Part shown: in pieces, positions 1-11,933 of the stretch
Position numbering within the stretch: position 1 is the first letter of the stretch
Layout: every line of letters begins with the position of its first letter
Assembly (NCBI GenBank): GCA_023101885.1
Contig: JALPQD010000302.1
Span: 1,949,956-2,013,955 of the forward strand
Direction of reading: 5' to 3'
Source of the DNA: Typhlomys cinereus
Lineage: Eukaryota; Chordata; Mammalia; Rodentia; Platacanthomyidae
DNA: 64,000 nucleotides
Translations under genes and position numbers: made by a program
Notes under the pieces: generated by a model
Told to the model about the DNA's origin: nothing
Databases searched by the model: none
The model's input: only the letters and a program-made list of their open reading frames with translations

Positions 1-2399
1 AAATTAAAGTATCTCATTACTCTGAATGCCAGTTCTTTCTGTTGCTACTGTTCCTAAAACTATTTTTAATTTCAGTCAGTGCTGAGGCCCAAATTTTTCT
101 CCATTTTTTACAAATCAAATATATAATTGGAAATAGACATGGTATAGGTTGAATTAAACTCATCATAATTTATTTGAAAGTAATATCACACAACAATGCC
201 AGAACACAGAAAGTAAAGGTAATAATGAAATTTAGCAATTGCTAGATAATTTGTTCCAACAAATGAAATGGTAGAAGGAAAAAGAAACATGTTATGCTTA
301 GGTTCAGATTAAATAATTAAAACATGAAGTATCTCAAACAGCTCTGAGTTTGTATGAGGAGGAACAAGGTTATAATTTCCCTCCACAGGATAGTAATGAG
401 AAATCCAGAAGTTCCTCCTGGCCAAATACATTTGCATAAATACATAATGCAAAGCTGAAAGTCAAAGACAGGTATGCCCTAGTGATAGGCAAAGGCCAAA
501 CTACACAGTATTTGAAGGTTATAAATCTATACATGATGTACACATGTCCTCTTATTTGTTTCTTTAACTCCTCTTGTTCTTCTCTTTTCCCTTTCTTCTT
601 TTGTCTTTTCTTCTAGTGCCCCCAGAAGAACAAACTTGTTTGTGTAGTGTATAGGGTGGAAGATCTCTCATTTTTTCAGTTTATCATCTCTGGAAACCCA
701 ATCGAGGTGGCAAAAGTGGAGAAGGTTCTTCTTTTAACGTGCTATTGATGGCTCTATTGATTATATGTGTATACATATGCCAACTTCCACCACTGTCAGC
801 TTATCTTGGAGTAAAAGTGCATCATTTTCAGAATTTACAAGGAGACTATGAGCATCCCGCATATCTGGAATGTGAGGTTAAGGCCATCTTGTGAGATCTC
901 TGGGTATTGTCTCTGCATCCCCGAGAGCACTTTTTATAGGAACAGCTGTCTGTCAAAGAAAGATGTGGAATCAAAATAAATCAGTACAAGGGAAAAATCC
1001 CCCCATGTTTAGCGAATACTAGGGCTTCGAGGATAACAGATAAGGTGTTTTTCCTGTAATCCGTGTGGATTCTTGTCTGTTAGTTCTCTGTATGCTCTGT
1101 ATGCTGTATTGAGAAATTACAAGATAGATGATGTCAGAGTCACTTGTTACTCCCTTATCAATGTGTCTTCCTTGTTTTAGTAAACTGATATTTAAGAAAA
1201 TTTGACATTATTTTCATTCTAGATTGTCTTTACACCCGTGCCATTTCTTATTTTATGTTAATCTATTGCCATCTTGTTGCCAGTGTTTAATGGTTTCCAC
1301 ACCCAATTGAGAAATGTATAATTGCTAGTCACGGGCTCTTGTAGGGCAAAGGGGGTTCCAGTATTTATTTATTTATTTATTTTTGCTTTTCTGCTGCCAT
1401 AGATGAGCATTGTCAACAGCTTACGTGATGTCCTGCTGATTATACCAACATACTTATCATGACATCTGGCCCAAAAGTAGCAAGACTGAACCATCATGAA
1501 CCACAACTTGAAACCATAAGCCAAACTAAACATTTCTGCTTATGATAGGTATTTTCTTGCTAGTTATTTTAGCCACATTTCATTTGCACAAATTCAAATT
1601 TCAAGTTGATGGCTCAGTGTGTGTGCAGTCTTCTCTGAGCCCCTACATCTTTAAAAATTTTTTTCAATAGTTTTTTCCCATAAGAGAAACTTTCCTACTT
1701 GTACTTTTCCATTTTAGTTTAGAAAATGCTGAATCACTACCCAGTCTCCTTGCACCTCACTGCTTTGGAGGGGGAGAGGGTGCCAATTTCATCACATCTT
1801 CCTTGTAAGTCATCTTATTGCTTTGCCTGGAGATACAAAGTGAAGCACGAGCCATAGAAAACTAACACACTGATTTTACTAATTTCTTATATTATTGACT
1901 GATTTGTAAAGAAAAAATTTGATTATCTGAAATACCTTGTGTCTAATTTTTGTTTTCTTCAGAAAGCATGCAAGCAATTTGGTTTTGCATTACTGAGCAT
2001 ATTAGGCACTTTATGATATAAGTGATTTCTTTGCAGTATAAGCTTAAATAATCTAACATTGTTAACAGTGATGATGAAAACAAAATAATGTATGTAAATA
2101 GTTACATGTGTATACACCTATGTATGTATAGATATGTGATTATACACACAGTGCATGATTTGTCCTTTCTCTATATACTTGAAGAGAAATATTTATACTA
2201 TGTCTATTCCTTTATTCTTAATTTGGTAATTTTCTTTACTGTACAAATAAATCTAAAAGAACACTCATAAGAAAGAATTTTATAAGGACACGGTCAGCCC
2301 TTATATACAGTCAACATAGAGTATAATTTTATTTCAGTAGTTTTTGGTGATAGCTTTCTCATGTTGGAGATTTTGAAACATACAGAAACTTTCAACCTT
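1..2399. other. Mostly unique AT-rich intergenic DNA
   Basis: No convincing coding region, RNA gene or young repeat is visible. Short ORFs here have no recognisable domain. A possible old LTR fragment near 1440-1570 is listed separately. There is a short (TTTA)n run near 1363-1382. Confidence 0.6.
1440..1570 (+). repeat. Possible old MaLR-type LTR 3' fragment
   Basis: The order 'accatcatgaaccacaa', 'gaaaccataagccaaact', 'aaacatttctgctt', then 'ggtattttcttgctagt' resembles the 3' end of rodent MaLR LTRs. There, 'gtgagccaaaataaacctt' precedes a 'ggtattttgtcacagc' motif. The similarity is degenerate and recalled from family knowledge only, so this is a tentative call. Confidence 0.3.
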
Positions 2400-2520
2400 T
2401 TATCTCATTTTAAAATTCACAACAAACCTGGAGCACAGACATAGTTGTTCCTCTTTACACATAATATGAACAGAAGTGTGGAAAGATTGAATGACTTAGA
2501 TAAGTGCACCTTGTTCAAAT
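2400..2520 (-). repeat. Probable MIR SINE relic
   Basis: The stretch reads 'aaaattcacaacaaacc', then 'tagttgttcctctttacac', then 'gaatgacttagataagtgc'. This is the layout of an inverted MIR core (ACAACAACCCTATGAGG ... TTTTACAGATGAGGAAACTG ... TTAAGTAACTTGCCC). It is highly diverged, as expected for a pre-placental SINE. Confidence 0.4.
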
Positions 2521-2972
2521 GAGAAAGATCATACAAGCTCTGATGTGAAGTTGCTATTGGATTTTATACTTGTCTCCTTAATCCTGACCAGCATCTGAGG
2601 ACTTTATAATTAGAGCACTCTGCACCATAAGAAAGTAGTGATAAAAATTGCAAACAACACAAGGAAAAATGGGAGCAATACAACACAGGGTGTGGAGAGA
2701 GTATAAAATGTCATAAGATAGCAGAATAGGTCAAGCTGACAATCAAGGAAAATGCCCACCTACTTCTGAGCATGAACAGCTCTCCTGCAGGGACAGCTTC
2801 TATATCCTGGATGATCAATTGCACTGCATAGTGGTTTCTGGCTTTGAGTATTAAGATTCATGCTCTAATCTCCATTTTCTCAGTTTGTTTTCTTCATTTA
2901 CTCAACACAAAGATAGTTCTTGAAGTGGAGAAAACTATAGGGTTAGACATAGTTGAAGACATGAAAATAATG

Positions 2973-2973
<1 letters not shown>

Positions 2974-3020
<47 letters not shown>
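2974..3020 (+). repeat. (GT)n microsatellite
   Basis: An almost pure GT run of about 45 bp. It encodes the Cys-Val repeat of a spurious short ORF. Confidence 0.95.
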
Positions 3021-3021
<1 letters not shown>

Positions 3022-3096
3022 CTCATAGGTAGATTCATGTATAAAGAAGTCAAAGACTAACATTTGGTCTGTCCTCTTAATTGTCATCCACCTTAT

Positions 3097-3292
3097 TTTT
3101 TGAGATAAAGTCTCTTGTTCAACCTGGAAGTTACTGATTGGTCAAACTTTCTGGACCTCAAGCTTCAGAAATACTCTCTGCCTTCTCAGTTGCTACAATT
3201 GCAGGTACATGCTCTGTGCTTGATGCTGGGGAGTTTGGTTCTCATATTGCACAACAAGCACTTAACCAACTGAGGGATCTCCTCAGCCCTAT
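3097..3292 (-). repeat. Old B3-like SINE (B2 head plus B1-like body)
   Basis: On the plus strand it starts 'ttttttgagataaagtctc' (the inverted B1 'gagacagggtctc'), runs through 'ctgccttctcagttgct' and ends 'cttaaccaactgagggatct'. That end is the inverse of a B2 Pol III A-box head. Divergence is high, so this is an old copy. Confidence 0.55.
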
Positions 3293-3514
3293 CATGGAAG
3301 AACTCTCAGTTCCTAGTGCTTAAACGAAGATGAAAACAACCTTTCATGTTGATCATGGAAAGAAATGAAACCTTACCTTAAGACATAAATAATCTATCTA
3401 CCTAAGAATATTGAACATAGTCGCTTGTATACATTTTAATTTTTCTTGGGAATTTCCCTCAATGTAAGAAAAGTTTAATTAATTTCAAAATTTTTCTAAT
3501 TAAAAATTTTGTTG

Positions 3515-3809
3515 GGGCTGGAGAGGTGGCTCAGGGGTTGAGCCTCTGCCTTGCAGGCGGAAGGTCCTGAGTTAGGATCCCAGATCCCACGTATAGACGC
3601 CAGGCGGAAGCGGGGGCGGCCTGCGCTTCTGGTCCTGGTAGGGCGGAGTCTGTGAATCCTGGGGCAGAAGAAGGTGGAGGCGTCCGTGGTGGTTCCCGAA
3701 TTCGTCCGTGGTTCTACACATACACAGACACACACACGCGCGTGCACACACATACATATGCACACACACACAATTGAATAAATAATAATAATAATAATAA
3801 AAAAATTTA
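3515..3809 (+). mobile_element. B2-superfamily SINE, copy 1
   Basis: It begins 'gggctggagaggtggctcag' (tRNA-like A box) and has the B-box region 'ggtcctgagttaggatcc'. A body shared by all copies here follows, then a CA-rich stretch and an (AAT)n/A tail after 'caattgaataaataataa'. A 13-bp TSD (AAAAATTTTGTTG) flanks it at 3502-3514 and 3810-3822, typical of L1-driven retroposition. The head is tRNA-derived and B2-like. The body differs from mouse B2, so it is a lineage-specific member, possibly the jerboa DIP family (inference). Confidence 0.9.
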
Positions 3810-3995
3810 AAAAATTTTGTTGACATAGCAATTTGAGAATTCATTTGATACTACTACTAAAAACATCTGAATCTTGGTTTTAAATTACTTTCTTCTATTT
3901 TAGATGGTTGAAATGGATTTCTTAAGGTTTGAAATACTTCAAAATTGTTTTCAAATGCTTCAAAATAATAGTGTTTATAGAAAACTGTCTTGAAA

Positions 3996-4105
3996 AGCCA
4001 GAAGTGGTCATACTTGCATTCAGGAGGCTGAAGGATAGATTCAGATATCTGAGTACAGTGTGGGATACATAAAAACATACATACATACATACATACATAA
4101 TGAGA
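3996..4105 (+). repeat. Old B1-like fragment with (CATA)n tail
   Basis: 'agccagaagtggtcatactt' then 'tgcattcaggaggctgaagg' match the order of a B1 left end (GCCGGGCGTGGTGGCGCACG ... CAGCACTCGGGAGGC). The tail is now a (CATA)n microsatellite at 4074-4098. Heavily diverged. Confidence 0.5.
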
Positions 4106-4189
4106 TCATGACTGAAAAAGGTAAAATGTAACATCAAAATTACTAGCTTGTATTTTTACAAAATATCTGAACTGTAGACAAATCAAAGC

Positions 4190-4262
4190 ATATTCACAGA
4201 TATTTAATCCTCTGAGTTCTTTCCACATCAACTGTTCAATATGGAAATGACAATCTATTCCT
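4190..4262 (+). repeat. Possible MIR relic
   Basis: 'tatttaatcctctgagttct' followed by 'caatatggaaatgacaat' echoes the MIR 3' half (TTACTTAACCTCTCTG ... GTAAAATGGGGATAAT). Weak call. Confidence 0.3.
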
Positions 4263-5142
4263 TATTTCTGTAAATTCAGTAGATTCAGAAAGGTTTTGCG
4301 AATTGCTTGAAATCTCAGATTAGAACAGTTAAAACATATATTCCAGTTACTCTTCTGTTGCTGACCTAAATACATGATCAAAGAATCTGGGGGGGGGCAT
4401 TGCTGCCCCAGACCAGGGTGAACTCCCTGCTACTCGGGTAAGGCTCTTAGACTATGCCCCAGGCCCCAGGTCACCTGCATGTCCAACTAGCGGCCAGAGC
4501 AGCAGCCAATCTGCTTTGGCTCTGGGGAAAACTCCTAGGCCATGCCACAGGTCCGAGGTAATCTTCAAGCCACACTATGACACCCTCTCCTCCTGCCCCG
4601 TACCTGGACCAGGGGAGACTCCCTGCTCCTCAGGATTCAACAGAGTCCAGAGAAACCCAAGGAAAGCTCTAGGGAACAAACACCATATATCTGAAGTCCT
4701 CTAAAATTATCCCATCACATAGAAGAGAATCTTCATATCCAGCTCAAAAATAAGTAAGCCCTTTTTACCATGTTGTTCCTTTCAATTATTAGTCACTGTA
4801 GTTTAGCTTTCCCATATAGCCACCACAAAACACATACAACTTCAGAGAATATACCATTCACCCTCATATATCACCAAGGAAGTAAACTGAAAAAGTACAC
4901 TACCACACTAATTTTCACTCCCTGACTACTAAACCAGACTTAATCCATGTCCTAACAGTCTAATGGCCTCATCTTGGAAATAACATCAATACCAAAAAAG
5001 CGTACACAATTCCAAAGCAAACACTAGTAATAACTGCTCAAGTGTAGTAATACCATCTAATTCAGTTCAGTCAAAAACACACAGAAACAAAAAGAAAGTC
5101 TTAAGAGATAAAACAAAAATACCCAGGTCACAGCTCAAATAA

Positions 5143-6464
5143 ATGAGAAACAAAAACCAAGACAACAAATCTCTTACCGAAAGAAATAACTCCATAATGA
5201 TAGATTCCAACCAGAACAAACTCACAGAAAATAGCCAAGAAAGCCATACCCAAGATAATGATTTTCAAAGCCTGATTTTTTTAACATTTTTTATTATTAT
5301 TTCCACTCATGCAAACTTAGTAGGTACACCAGTTCCCTCCCTCCCTCCTCCTTCCCCCGACCCCCCTGCTCCCCTCTCCTCACCCCTCGCTCCCCATCCC
5401 TAGTGCCTCCCCCCCAATCCCCGGAGAATCCTTTAATGTGCATGCCAGACTTTCTCTGGGCCTTCCTCTCCTATGACATACAAGGATCCAGTGGCATTTC
5501 CCTGAATTTTTTCCTGGGTTCCACTTAAGCATAGGAACACTGCTGTGCCAAAGCCTGATTTTTCCTAAGATCAGAATAATGAAAGAGGAAATCCCAGGGG
5601 AGTTAAATAACCACATCAACCACTTTGAACAGGAACACAACAGACACTTGGAGGAGATGAGAAAAGCAGTTGAAGAAACAAAATTAGGCATAGGGCAGTT
5701 AAAACAATCTCAACCAGAGTTTAAAATTGAACTAAAAGATAAGTTATCTTCAACCCAGAACTCAACAGAGAGTCTTATCAACAGGACTAATGAAAAAGAA
5801 AATAGAATATCAGATTCTGAAGACAAAGTGGAAGAACTAACCAGTTCAATTGAAGAAGTTGTTAAAGCCAAAAAGATACTTGAGAAGGATATTCAAGAGT
5901 TATGGGACACCCTGAAGAACCCTAACATGCACATTCATGGAATACCAGAACAAGAAACGTAAAATACCACACCTGATGAAATTTTTCAAATTATCATAAA
6001 AGAAAATTTTCTACATTTAAAGAGAGAGGTTCATCAAAATACAAGAGGCATTCCATACCCCAAACAGATATGAATGACAGAAATTTCCAAGGCAAGTAAT
6101 AATCAAAACACTACACATAAAGGCAAAGAGAATGTGCTGAGAGCTTCAAAAGAAAAAAAAAAAAACAAGTCACTTTTAAAGGTAAACCTATTAAAATAGC
6201 AAATGATTTTTCAGTGGAAACCATCACAGCCAGAAGAGCATGGAGAGACATACTTCAGTTATTGATGAGCACAAATGTCAACCCAGGCTGATATACCCAA
6301 CAAAACTGTCAGTCATGATTGAGGGTAAAAGAATAATTTTTCATCACAAAGACAACTTGAAGGCTTGCATGACCACCTAAACCAGGCCTTCAAAAATGCT
6401 AGAAAAGATAGTCAAGCTTGAAGAAAAGAACAAGCATATCTAAGACTATGGAAGAGAAGTATAA
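5143..6464 (+). pseudogene. L1 ORF1 relic of element D
   Basis: Homologous to the intact ORF1 of element A. The first part (about 5143-5280) is split from the coiled-coil part (5579-5962) by the L1 3'-end insertion at 5281-5548. The coiled-coil part carries the 'EELNNHINHFEQEHNRHLEE' stretch and ends after 'NPNMHIHGIPEQET' in a stop. The RNA-binding and C-terminal parts follow in broken frames to the stop at 6462-6464. In active elements ORF1 makes a trimeric RNA-binding chaperone. This copy cannot. Confidence 0.85.
5281..5548 (-). mobile_element. 5'-truncated L1 3'UTR insertion inside element D
   Basis: Inverted L1 3' end: a T-rich start with 'tttttattattatttcc', then 'ggtacacc', then a C-rich tract that is the complement of the G-rich 3'UTR tract. 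It ends in 'ccacttaagcataggaacac'. A 15-bp TSD (CAAAGCCTGATTTTT) lies at 5266-5280 and 5549-5563. Confidence 0.92.
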
Positions 6465-6681
6465 TACCATCAAAACCTATAAGCCAATAATACAGTTATG
6501 AAAGTCACTAAATACAAAAAGTATCAGGAACTAAAAGTAATTTCTCCATTATAACACTAAATGTCAATGGAATTAACTCACCAATCAAAAGACATAGATT
6601 ACAAACATGGATTACAAATCACAACCCATCTATATGCTGCCTTCAGGAAACATATCTCACAACAAAAGATGGGGACATTCT

Positions 6682-6973
6682 ATTTTTTATTTTTTTTATT
6701 ATTCATTCAATTGTACATGTATGCGTGTGTGTGCTTGTGTGTACATATGTGTGTGTGTGTAGAATCACAGACGAATTTGGGAACCACCATGGACTGCCTC
6801 CACCTCCTCCTTGTTTACTCTGCCCCGGGATTCACAGGCTCTGCCCTACCAGGACCAGAAATTCAGGCCGCCCCCACTTCTGCCTGGCATCTATATGTGG
6901 GGTCTAGGATCCAAACTCAGGACCTTCCGCCTGCAAGGCAGAGGCTTAACCCCTGAGCCACCTCTCCAGCCCC
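6682..6973 (-). mobile_element. B2-superfamily SINE, copy 2
   Basis: Inverted copy of the same SINE as 3515-3809: T-rich tail at the left, 'attcaattgtacatgtatg', and the inverted head 'ctgagccacctctccagccc' at the right. The TSD is about 17 bp (6665-6681 and 6974-6990) with two mismatches. It sits in the endonuclease part of element D. Confidence 0.88.
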
Positions 6974-7023
6974 AAGATAGGCACATTCTAAAGGTAAAAG
7001 GCCAGTCAAAAATTTTGCAAGCT

Positions 7024-7308
7024 GGGCTGGAGAGGTGGCTCAGGGGTTAAGCCTCCGCCTTGCAGGTGGAAGGTCCTGAGTTCAGATCCCAGATCACACG
7101 TATAGACGCCAGGCAGAAGTGGGGGTGGCCTGCGCTTCTGGTCCAGGTAGGGAGGAGCCTGTGAATCCCGGGGCAGAAGGAGGTGGAAGCATCCATGGTG
7201 GTTTGCGAATTCGTCCGTGGTTCTACACATACACAGACACACAGACACACACACACACGCGTGCACATACACACGCACATGTGCACAGTTGAATAAATAA
7301 TAATAATA
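7024..7308 (+). mobile_element. B2-superfamily SINE, copy 3
   Basis: Complete SINE from 'gggctggagaggtggctcag' to its (AAT)n tail. A perfect 16-bp TSD (AAAAATTTTGCAAGCT) lies at 7008-7023 and 7309-7324. It landed only about 50 bp from copy 2, in opposite orientation, giving an inverted SINE pair. Confidence 0.93.
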
Positions 7309-8001
7309 AAAAATTTTGCAAGCTAATGGAACCATGAAATAAGCAGGGTTAGCAATTATGCTACCTGACAAAATGGACTTTAAACCAAAAAAAATCATAA
7401 GAAATGAGTAGGATAGAACATTTTAGTCACAGGTAAATTCACTAGGAAGACTTCATAATACTGAACACATGCACACCTAATATGGGCCTCTGCAAATTCA
7501 TTAAGCAAACACTACAATGTCTAAAACAAGAAATCAATTCCAAAACAATAGTACTTTAGGATTTCAATACTGCCCTCTCAACTTGGGATAGATCGATAGG
7601 TCAAAAATTTAACAGAGATTCACTTGAAATTAATCAAACCCTTACTGAAATGGACCTTATAGAACTGTATTGAAATTTTCATCCACGTAACAATTTTCTC
7701 AGCAACCCATGGAACTTTCTCCAAAATAGACTATGTATTGGTCCACAAAATTAATCTCCACATATAAAGGAAAATTGAAATTTTAGCCTGTATCCTATCA
7801 GACCACCATGGTCTAAAGCTTGACACCCGCAACACAACAAACAGCAGAAAATACACTAACTCCTGGAAATGAAACACTATAATGCTAAATGAGAATTGGG
7901 TTCAGGAAGAAATCATAAAGGAAATTCAAGATTTTCTAGAAGTGAACAATAATGACAATACAACATATCAAAATCTCTGGGACACAATGAAAGCCATTCT
8001 T

Positions 8002-8365
8002 TTTTTTCTATTTTTTTTTATTTCCACTCATACGAACTTAACAGGTACACCGGTCACCTCCCTTCCTCTAACCTCCCACCACTCTGTGCCCCCCTCCCCT
8101 CCCCCCGCCCTCTCCATCCCCCAGTGCCTCCCCCTCCCATCCCCGGAGCATCCTTTAATGTGCATTCCAAACTCTCCTCTGGGCCCTCCTCTCCGATGAC
8201 CTACAAGGACCCAGTGGCATTTCCCGGAACCCTTTCCTGTGTTCCCTTTGCCTCCTGTCAATCTCTTGTCTCCAAGGATCCTAGTGTCTTTAGCAAATGC
8301 TAGACTTTGTGGGGTCAATAGTGTGTTGGACATTGCGCAGGGCATGCAAAGTCCAATTATGACTG
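8002..8365 (-). mobile_element. 5'-truncated L1 3'UTR insertion inside element D
   Basis: Inverted L1 3' end, T-rich at the left, then 'ggtacaccgg', then the C-rich tract, ending near 'gtccaattatgact'. The TSD GAAAGCCATTCTT / GAAAGCCATCCTT lies at 7989-8001 and 8366-8378 (one mismatch). Confidence 0.9.
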
Positions 8366-9818
8366 GAAAGCCATCCTTTCAAGATATACTTAAAAACAGG
8401 TAAGAGGTAAGTTTATAGCTATTAATGCCTATATCAAAAACATAGAAATATCACAAATAAATAACTTATCAATGCAGCTTAAAGTTTGAGAGTCACAAGA
8501 GCAATTCAATCCCAAAAGAAGTAGAAGAGAGGATATTAGCAAAATCAGGGGAGAAATATCTGAAATTGAGATAAGGAAAACCATACGAAGAATCAATAAG
8601 ATCTTACATCTCTAGATAAATTAACCAAAATCAAGAGAGAGAAAATGCAAATTAAGAAAATTATAAATGAAAATGGAGTTATTACAACTGATGCCCAAGA
8701 AATTCAGAGAATTATAAGGTCATATTTCAAAAACGTATACTCCGTGAAATTTGATAACACAAAAGAAATGGATGAATTCCTAAGTAAGCACCACCTACCT
8801 AAATTCAATCAGGAAGTTTTGAATTATTTAAGTAGTCCTATAACAAATGAGGAAATTGATGAAGTCATCACGAATCTTTCCACCAAAATATGTCCTACAC
8901 TAGATGGATTCATAACAGAATTCTACCAGACATATAAGGAATGACTAACACCAATACTCTTTAAACTGTTCCATCAAATTGAGAGGGAAGGAACCAATAT
9001 TGCCAAATTCTTTCTATGAAGCTAATATGATATTAATTCCAAAACCTAATAAAGATACACATAAAAACAGAAAACTATAGGCCAATCACTTGATGAACAC
9101 AGATACAAAAATTCTCAACAAAATCTTAAATATGATTCAAAAAAGTATCAAAAAGATCATTCACTGTGATCAAGTAAGTTTTATCCCAGCCACAGGATTG
9201 TTCAACATATGCAAATCAATAAATGTAATCCATCATATAAACCAATCCAACGTTCAAGACCACATGACACTCTGAATAGAAGCAGAAAAAGATTTTGACA
9301 AGATCCAACAGCCTTTTATGATGAAAACCCTAGAGACAGTTGGAATGGAATTATCAACATAATAAAAGCTGTATAAAACAAACCAACTGCAAGGATTATA
9401 CTCAATGGGGAAAAACTTGAAGCATTCCTGCTTTGATCAGGACCTAGACAAGGCTCACCACTTCTATTCAATATTGTACTTGAATTCTTAGCCAGAGCTA
9501 TGATAAAAGAGAGGGAGATAAAAGGGATTCAAATCAACAAGGAAGAAGTCAAGATATCTCTATTTGTAGATGACATGATTGTATACCTGAATGATCCTAA
9601 AAATTCCATGGGGAAACTCCTGGAACTAATACAGAGGTTCAGCAGGGTGGCAGGTTACAAAATAAACATGGAAAAGTCAGTGGCCTTCCTATATATCAAG
9701 GATGAAAGAAGTGAGAAAGCCCTAAGAGAAACATTCCATTTACAGTAGCCCCTAAAAAATGACCTACTTTGGTATAAGCGTAACTGAGGAAGTGGGAGAC
9801 TTTTACAATGAATACTTT

Positions 9819-11232
9819 TTTTGTAATACATTTTTTTATTATTATTTACACTCATACAAGCTTACTAGGTACACCGGTTCCCTCCCTCCCTCCTCCTCCC
9901 CCCAAACCCCCTGCTCCCCCTCCCCTCACTCCTCCCTCCCCATCCCCCACTGCCTCCTGCCCCAATTCCCAGAGACTCCTTTATTGTGCATGCCTGACTC
10001 TCCTCTGGGCCCTCCTCTCCAATGATGTACAAGGACCCAGTGGCATTTCCCTGAACCCTTTCCCGTGTTCCCCTTAAGCACAGGAACACTACTGTGGTTG
10101 TCAATCCCTTGCCTCCAAGCATCTTCGTGCCATTAGCAGATGCTAGACTTTGTGAGGTCAATAGTGTGTTGGACATTGCGCCAGGCATGCAAAGTCCAAT
10201 TATGATTGCTTCAGCCCTAACTTGTGTGAAATATCTTGCAAATCATTGCTCCTCCCATCCTTTTGCTTTACAATCTTACCGCCCCCTCTTCCGCAAAGGT
10301 CCCTGAGCTTCAGGATGGGGAGAGATTAGTCTGGCCTAGTTCTAGGTGGTTGATATAGAGTCTCTGAAGTTCTGGATTGTGGTTTGTTGATTTTCTTTTG
10401 CAGTTTTGCTGCTCCTGCAATGCCCTTCACTCCATCCTGCTGGGCAACTGTATGTCACCCCCTGGCCAGAGACAAAAAGCTGTTAAACTGGAGTCTTGTT
10501 ATAAGAGCACATTCAAGGGTTGATATAATAAAAGTAGGAAACCACAAAGAGGGAGGGGTCAATCACCCATTTGCAAAATGGTTACTTTTATCTGCCAGAC
10601 TATATGCCTTCCCCTTCTGGTGAGATCATACCCCCTCAGTTGTAAATGATCAGGAATGAACATCTGTGAACTTAACCAGGTGTCTCATTGCTTACTCACA
10701 GTCCTTGATGGAGGCCTATTTTCTCTGCTGTAACATGGTCCCTTCTCTCCTTGTTTCTGGTGTGGCCCTCCAACCCCATCCCTCCTGTTCACAATCCTTG
10801 CAATTACTGTAGGTATTACATAGATTTACCTTTGAGTGTCTCAAGGTGGGCTGGGTGGGTTTGGTACTAGGAGCCACTTATTAGGGAGTACATACAGCGC
10901 TTAATTTTCTGGGTTTGGGATACTTCATTTAATATAATTGTTTCTAATGACATGGACTATGGATTTGTAGTTTAGATTAAGGTTTTTAATGGTGATACCT
11001 CTAGCAGTGTTTTTGTTACTCAGAATTGTTTTTGCTACTCTGGGACTTTCGTGCTTCCATATGAATGCTGAGATTGTTTGATCAATTTCTTTAAAGAATT
11101 GCTTTGGATTTTGATTGGTATAACATTGAATTTGTATATTGCTTTTGGTTGGATGGTCATTTTTACGATGTTGATTCTGCCAATCCAGGTACATGGGAGG
11201 TCTTTCCACCTTCTGGTGTCTTCTGCAATTTC
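9819..11232 (-). mobile_element. 5'-truncated L1 with internal ORF2 deletion, inside element D
   Basis: Inverted L1 3' end with a full 3'UTR (9819 to about 10870) followed by the ORF2 C-terminus. At about 10951-10957 the sequence jumps from the extreme ORF2 3' end to a mid-ORF2 region matching element A near 16079-16092. About 1.09 kb is therefore missing. It is truncated where element A reads about 15813-15830. A perfect 15-bp TSD (TACAATGAATACTTT) lies at 9804-9818 and 11233-11247. Confidence 0.92.
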
Positions 11233-11933
11233 TACAATGAATACTTTAAAACCCTAAAGTAAGAAATTCTGTTCCGATAAAGATTTTACAAACCAAGCAA
11301 AACGGCAACCCACAGAATGGGAGAAAAATCTTCATTAACCACATATTTGATAGAGCTCTGTTATCCAGAGTGCACAAAGAACTTAGAAAACTAAACACCA
11401 GGGAGATAAATGACTCAATTAAATAAATGGGCCTGGGAACTCAAAAGAAACTTTTCCAGAGACAAAATTGAAATGTCCACCAAATATCTTAAAAAATGCT
11501 CCACATCCTTAGCCATCAGGGAAATGCAAATCAAAACCTCCCTGAGATATCATCTCACCCCGGTCAGGATGGCAAAAATCCACAATACAAACAACACCAA
11601 ATGCTGGGAAAGGATGTGGAGAAAAGGGAACCCTCCTATATCGCTGGTGGAATGCAGGCTTATACAACCACTCTGGTGATCATTATGGTAATTTTTTAAA
11701 AAATGAAAAACTGAAATGATATATGACCATGGTATACCAGTTCTAGGATTAATCCCTCATAAAGCAGAAATTCACTACAATGTCACAAGCACAACCATGT
11801 TCATAGCAGCACTATTTACAATAGCAAATGCCCAACAGTTGATGAGTGGATAAGGAAAATGTGATACATTTATACAATGGAATATTACTCAGCCATCAAA
11901 AAAGATGAATTAATGAAATTTGCCAGGAAATGG

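Noticed and set aside
2844..3032. ORF with a Cys-Val repeat
   Set aside because: It is a reading of the (GT)n microsatellite.
3515..3590. Possible tRNA gene (A and B boxes)
   Set aside because: This is the tRNA-derived head of a SINE with a long non-tRNA body, tail and TSD. There is no acceptor-stem closure.
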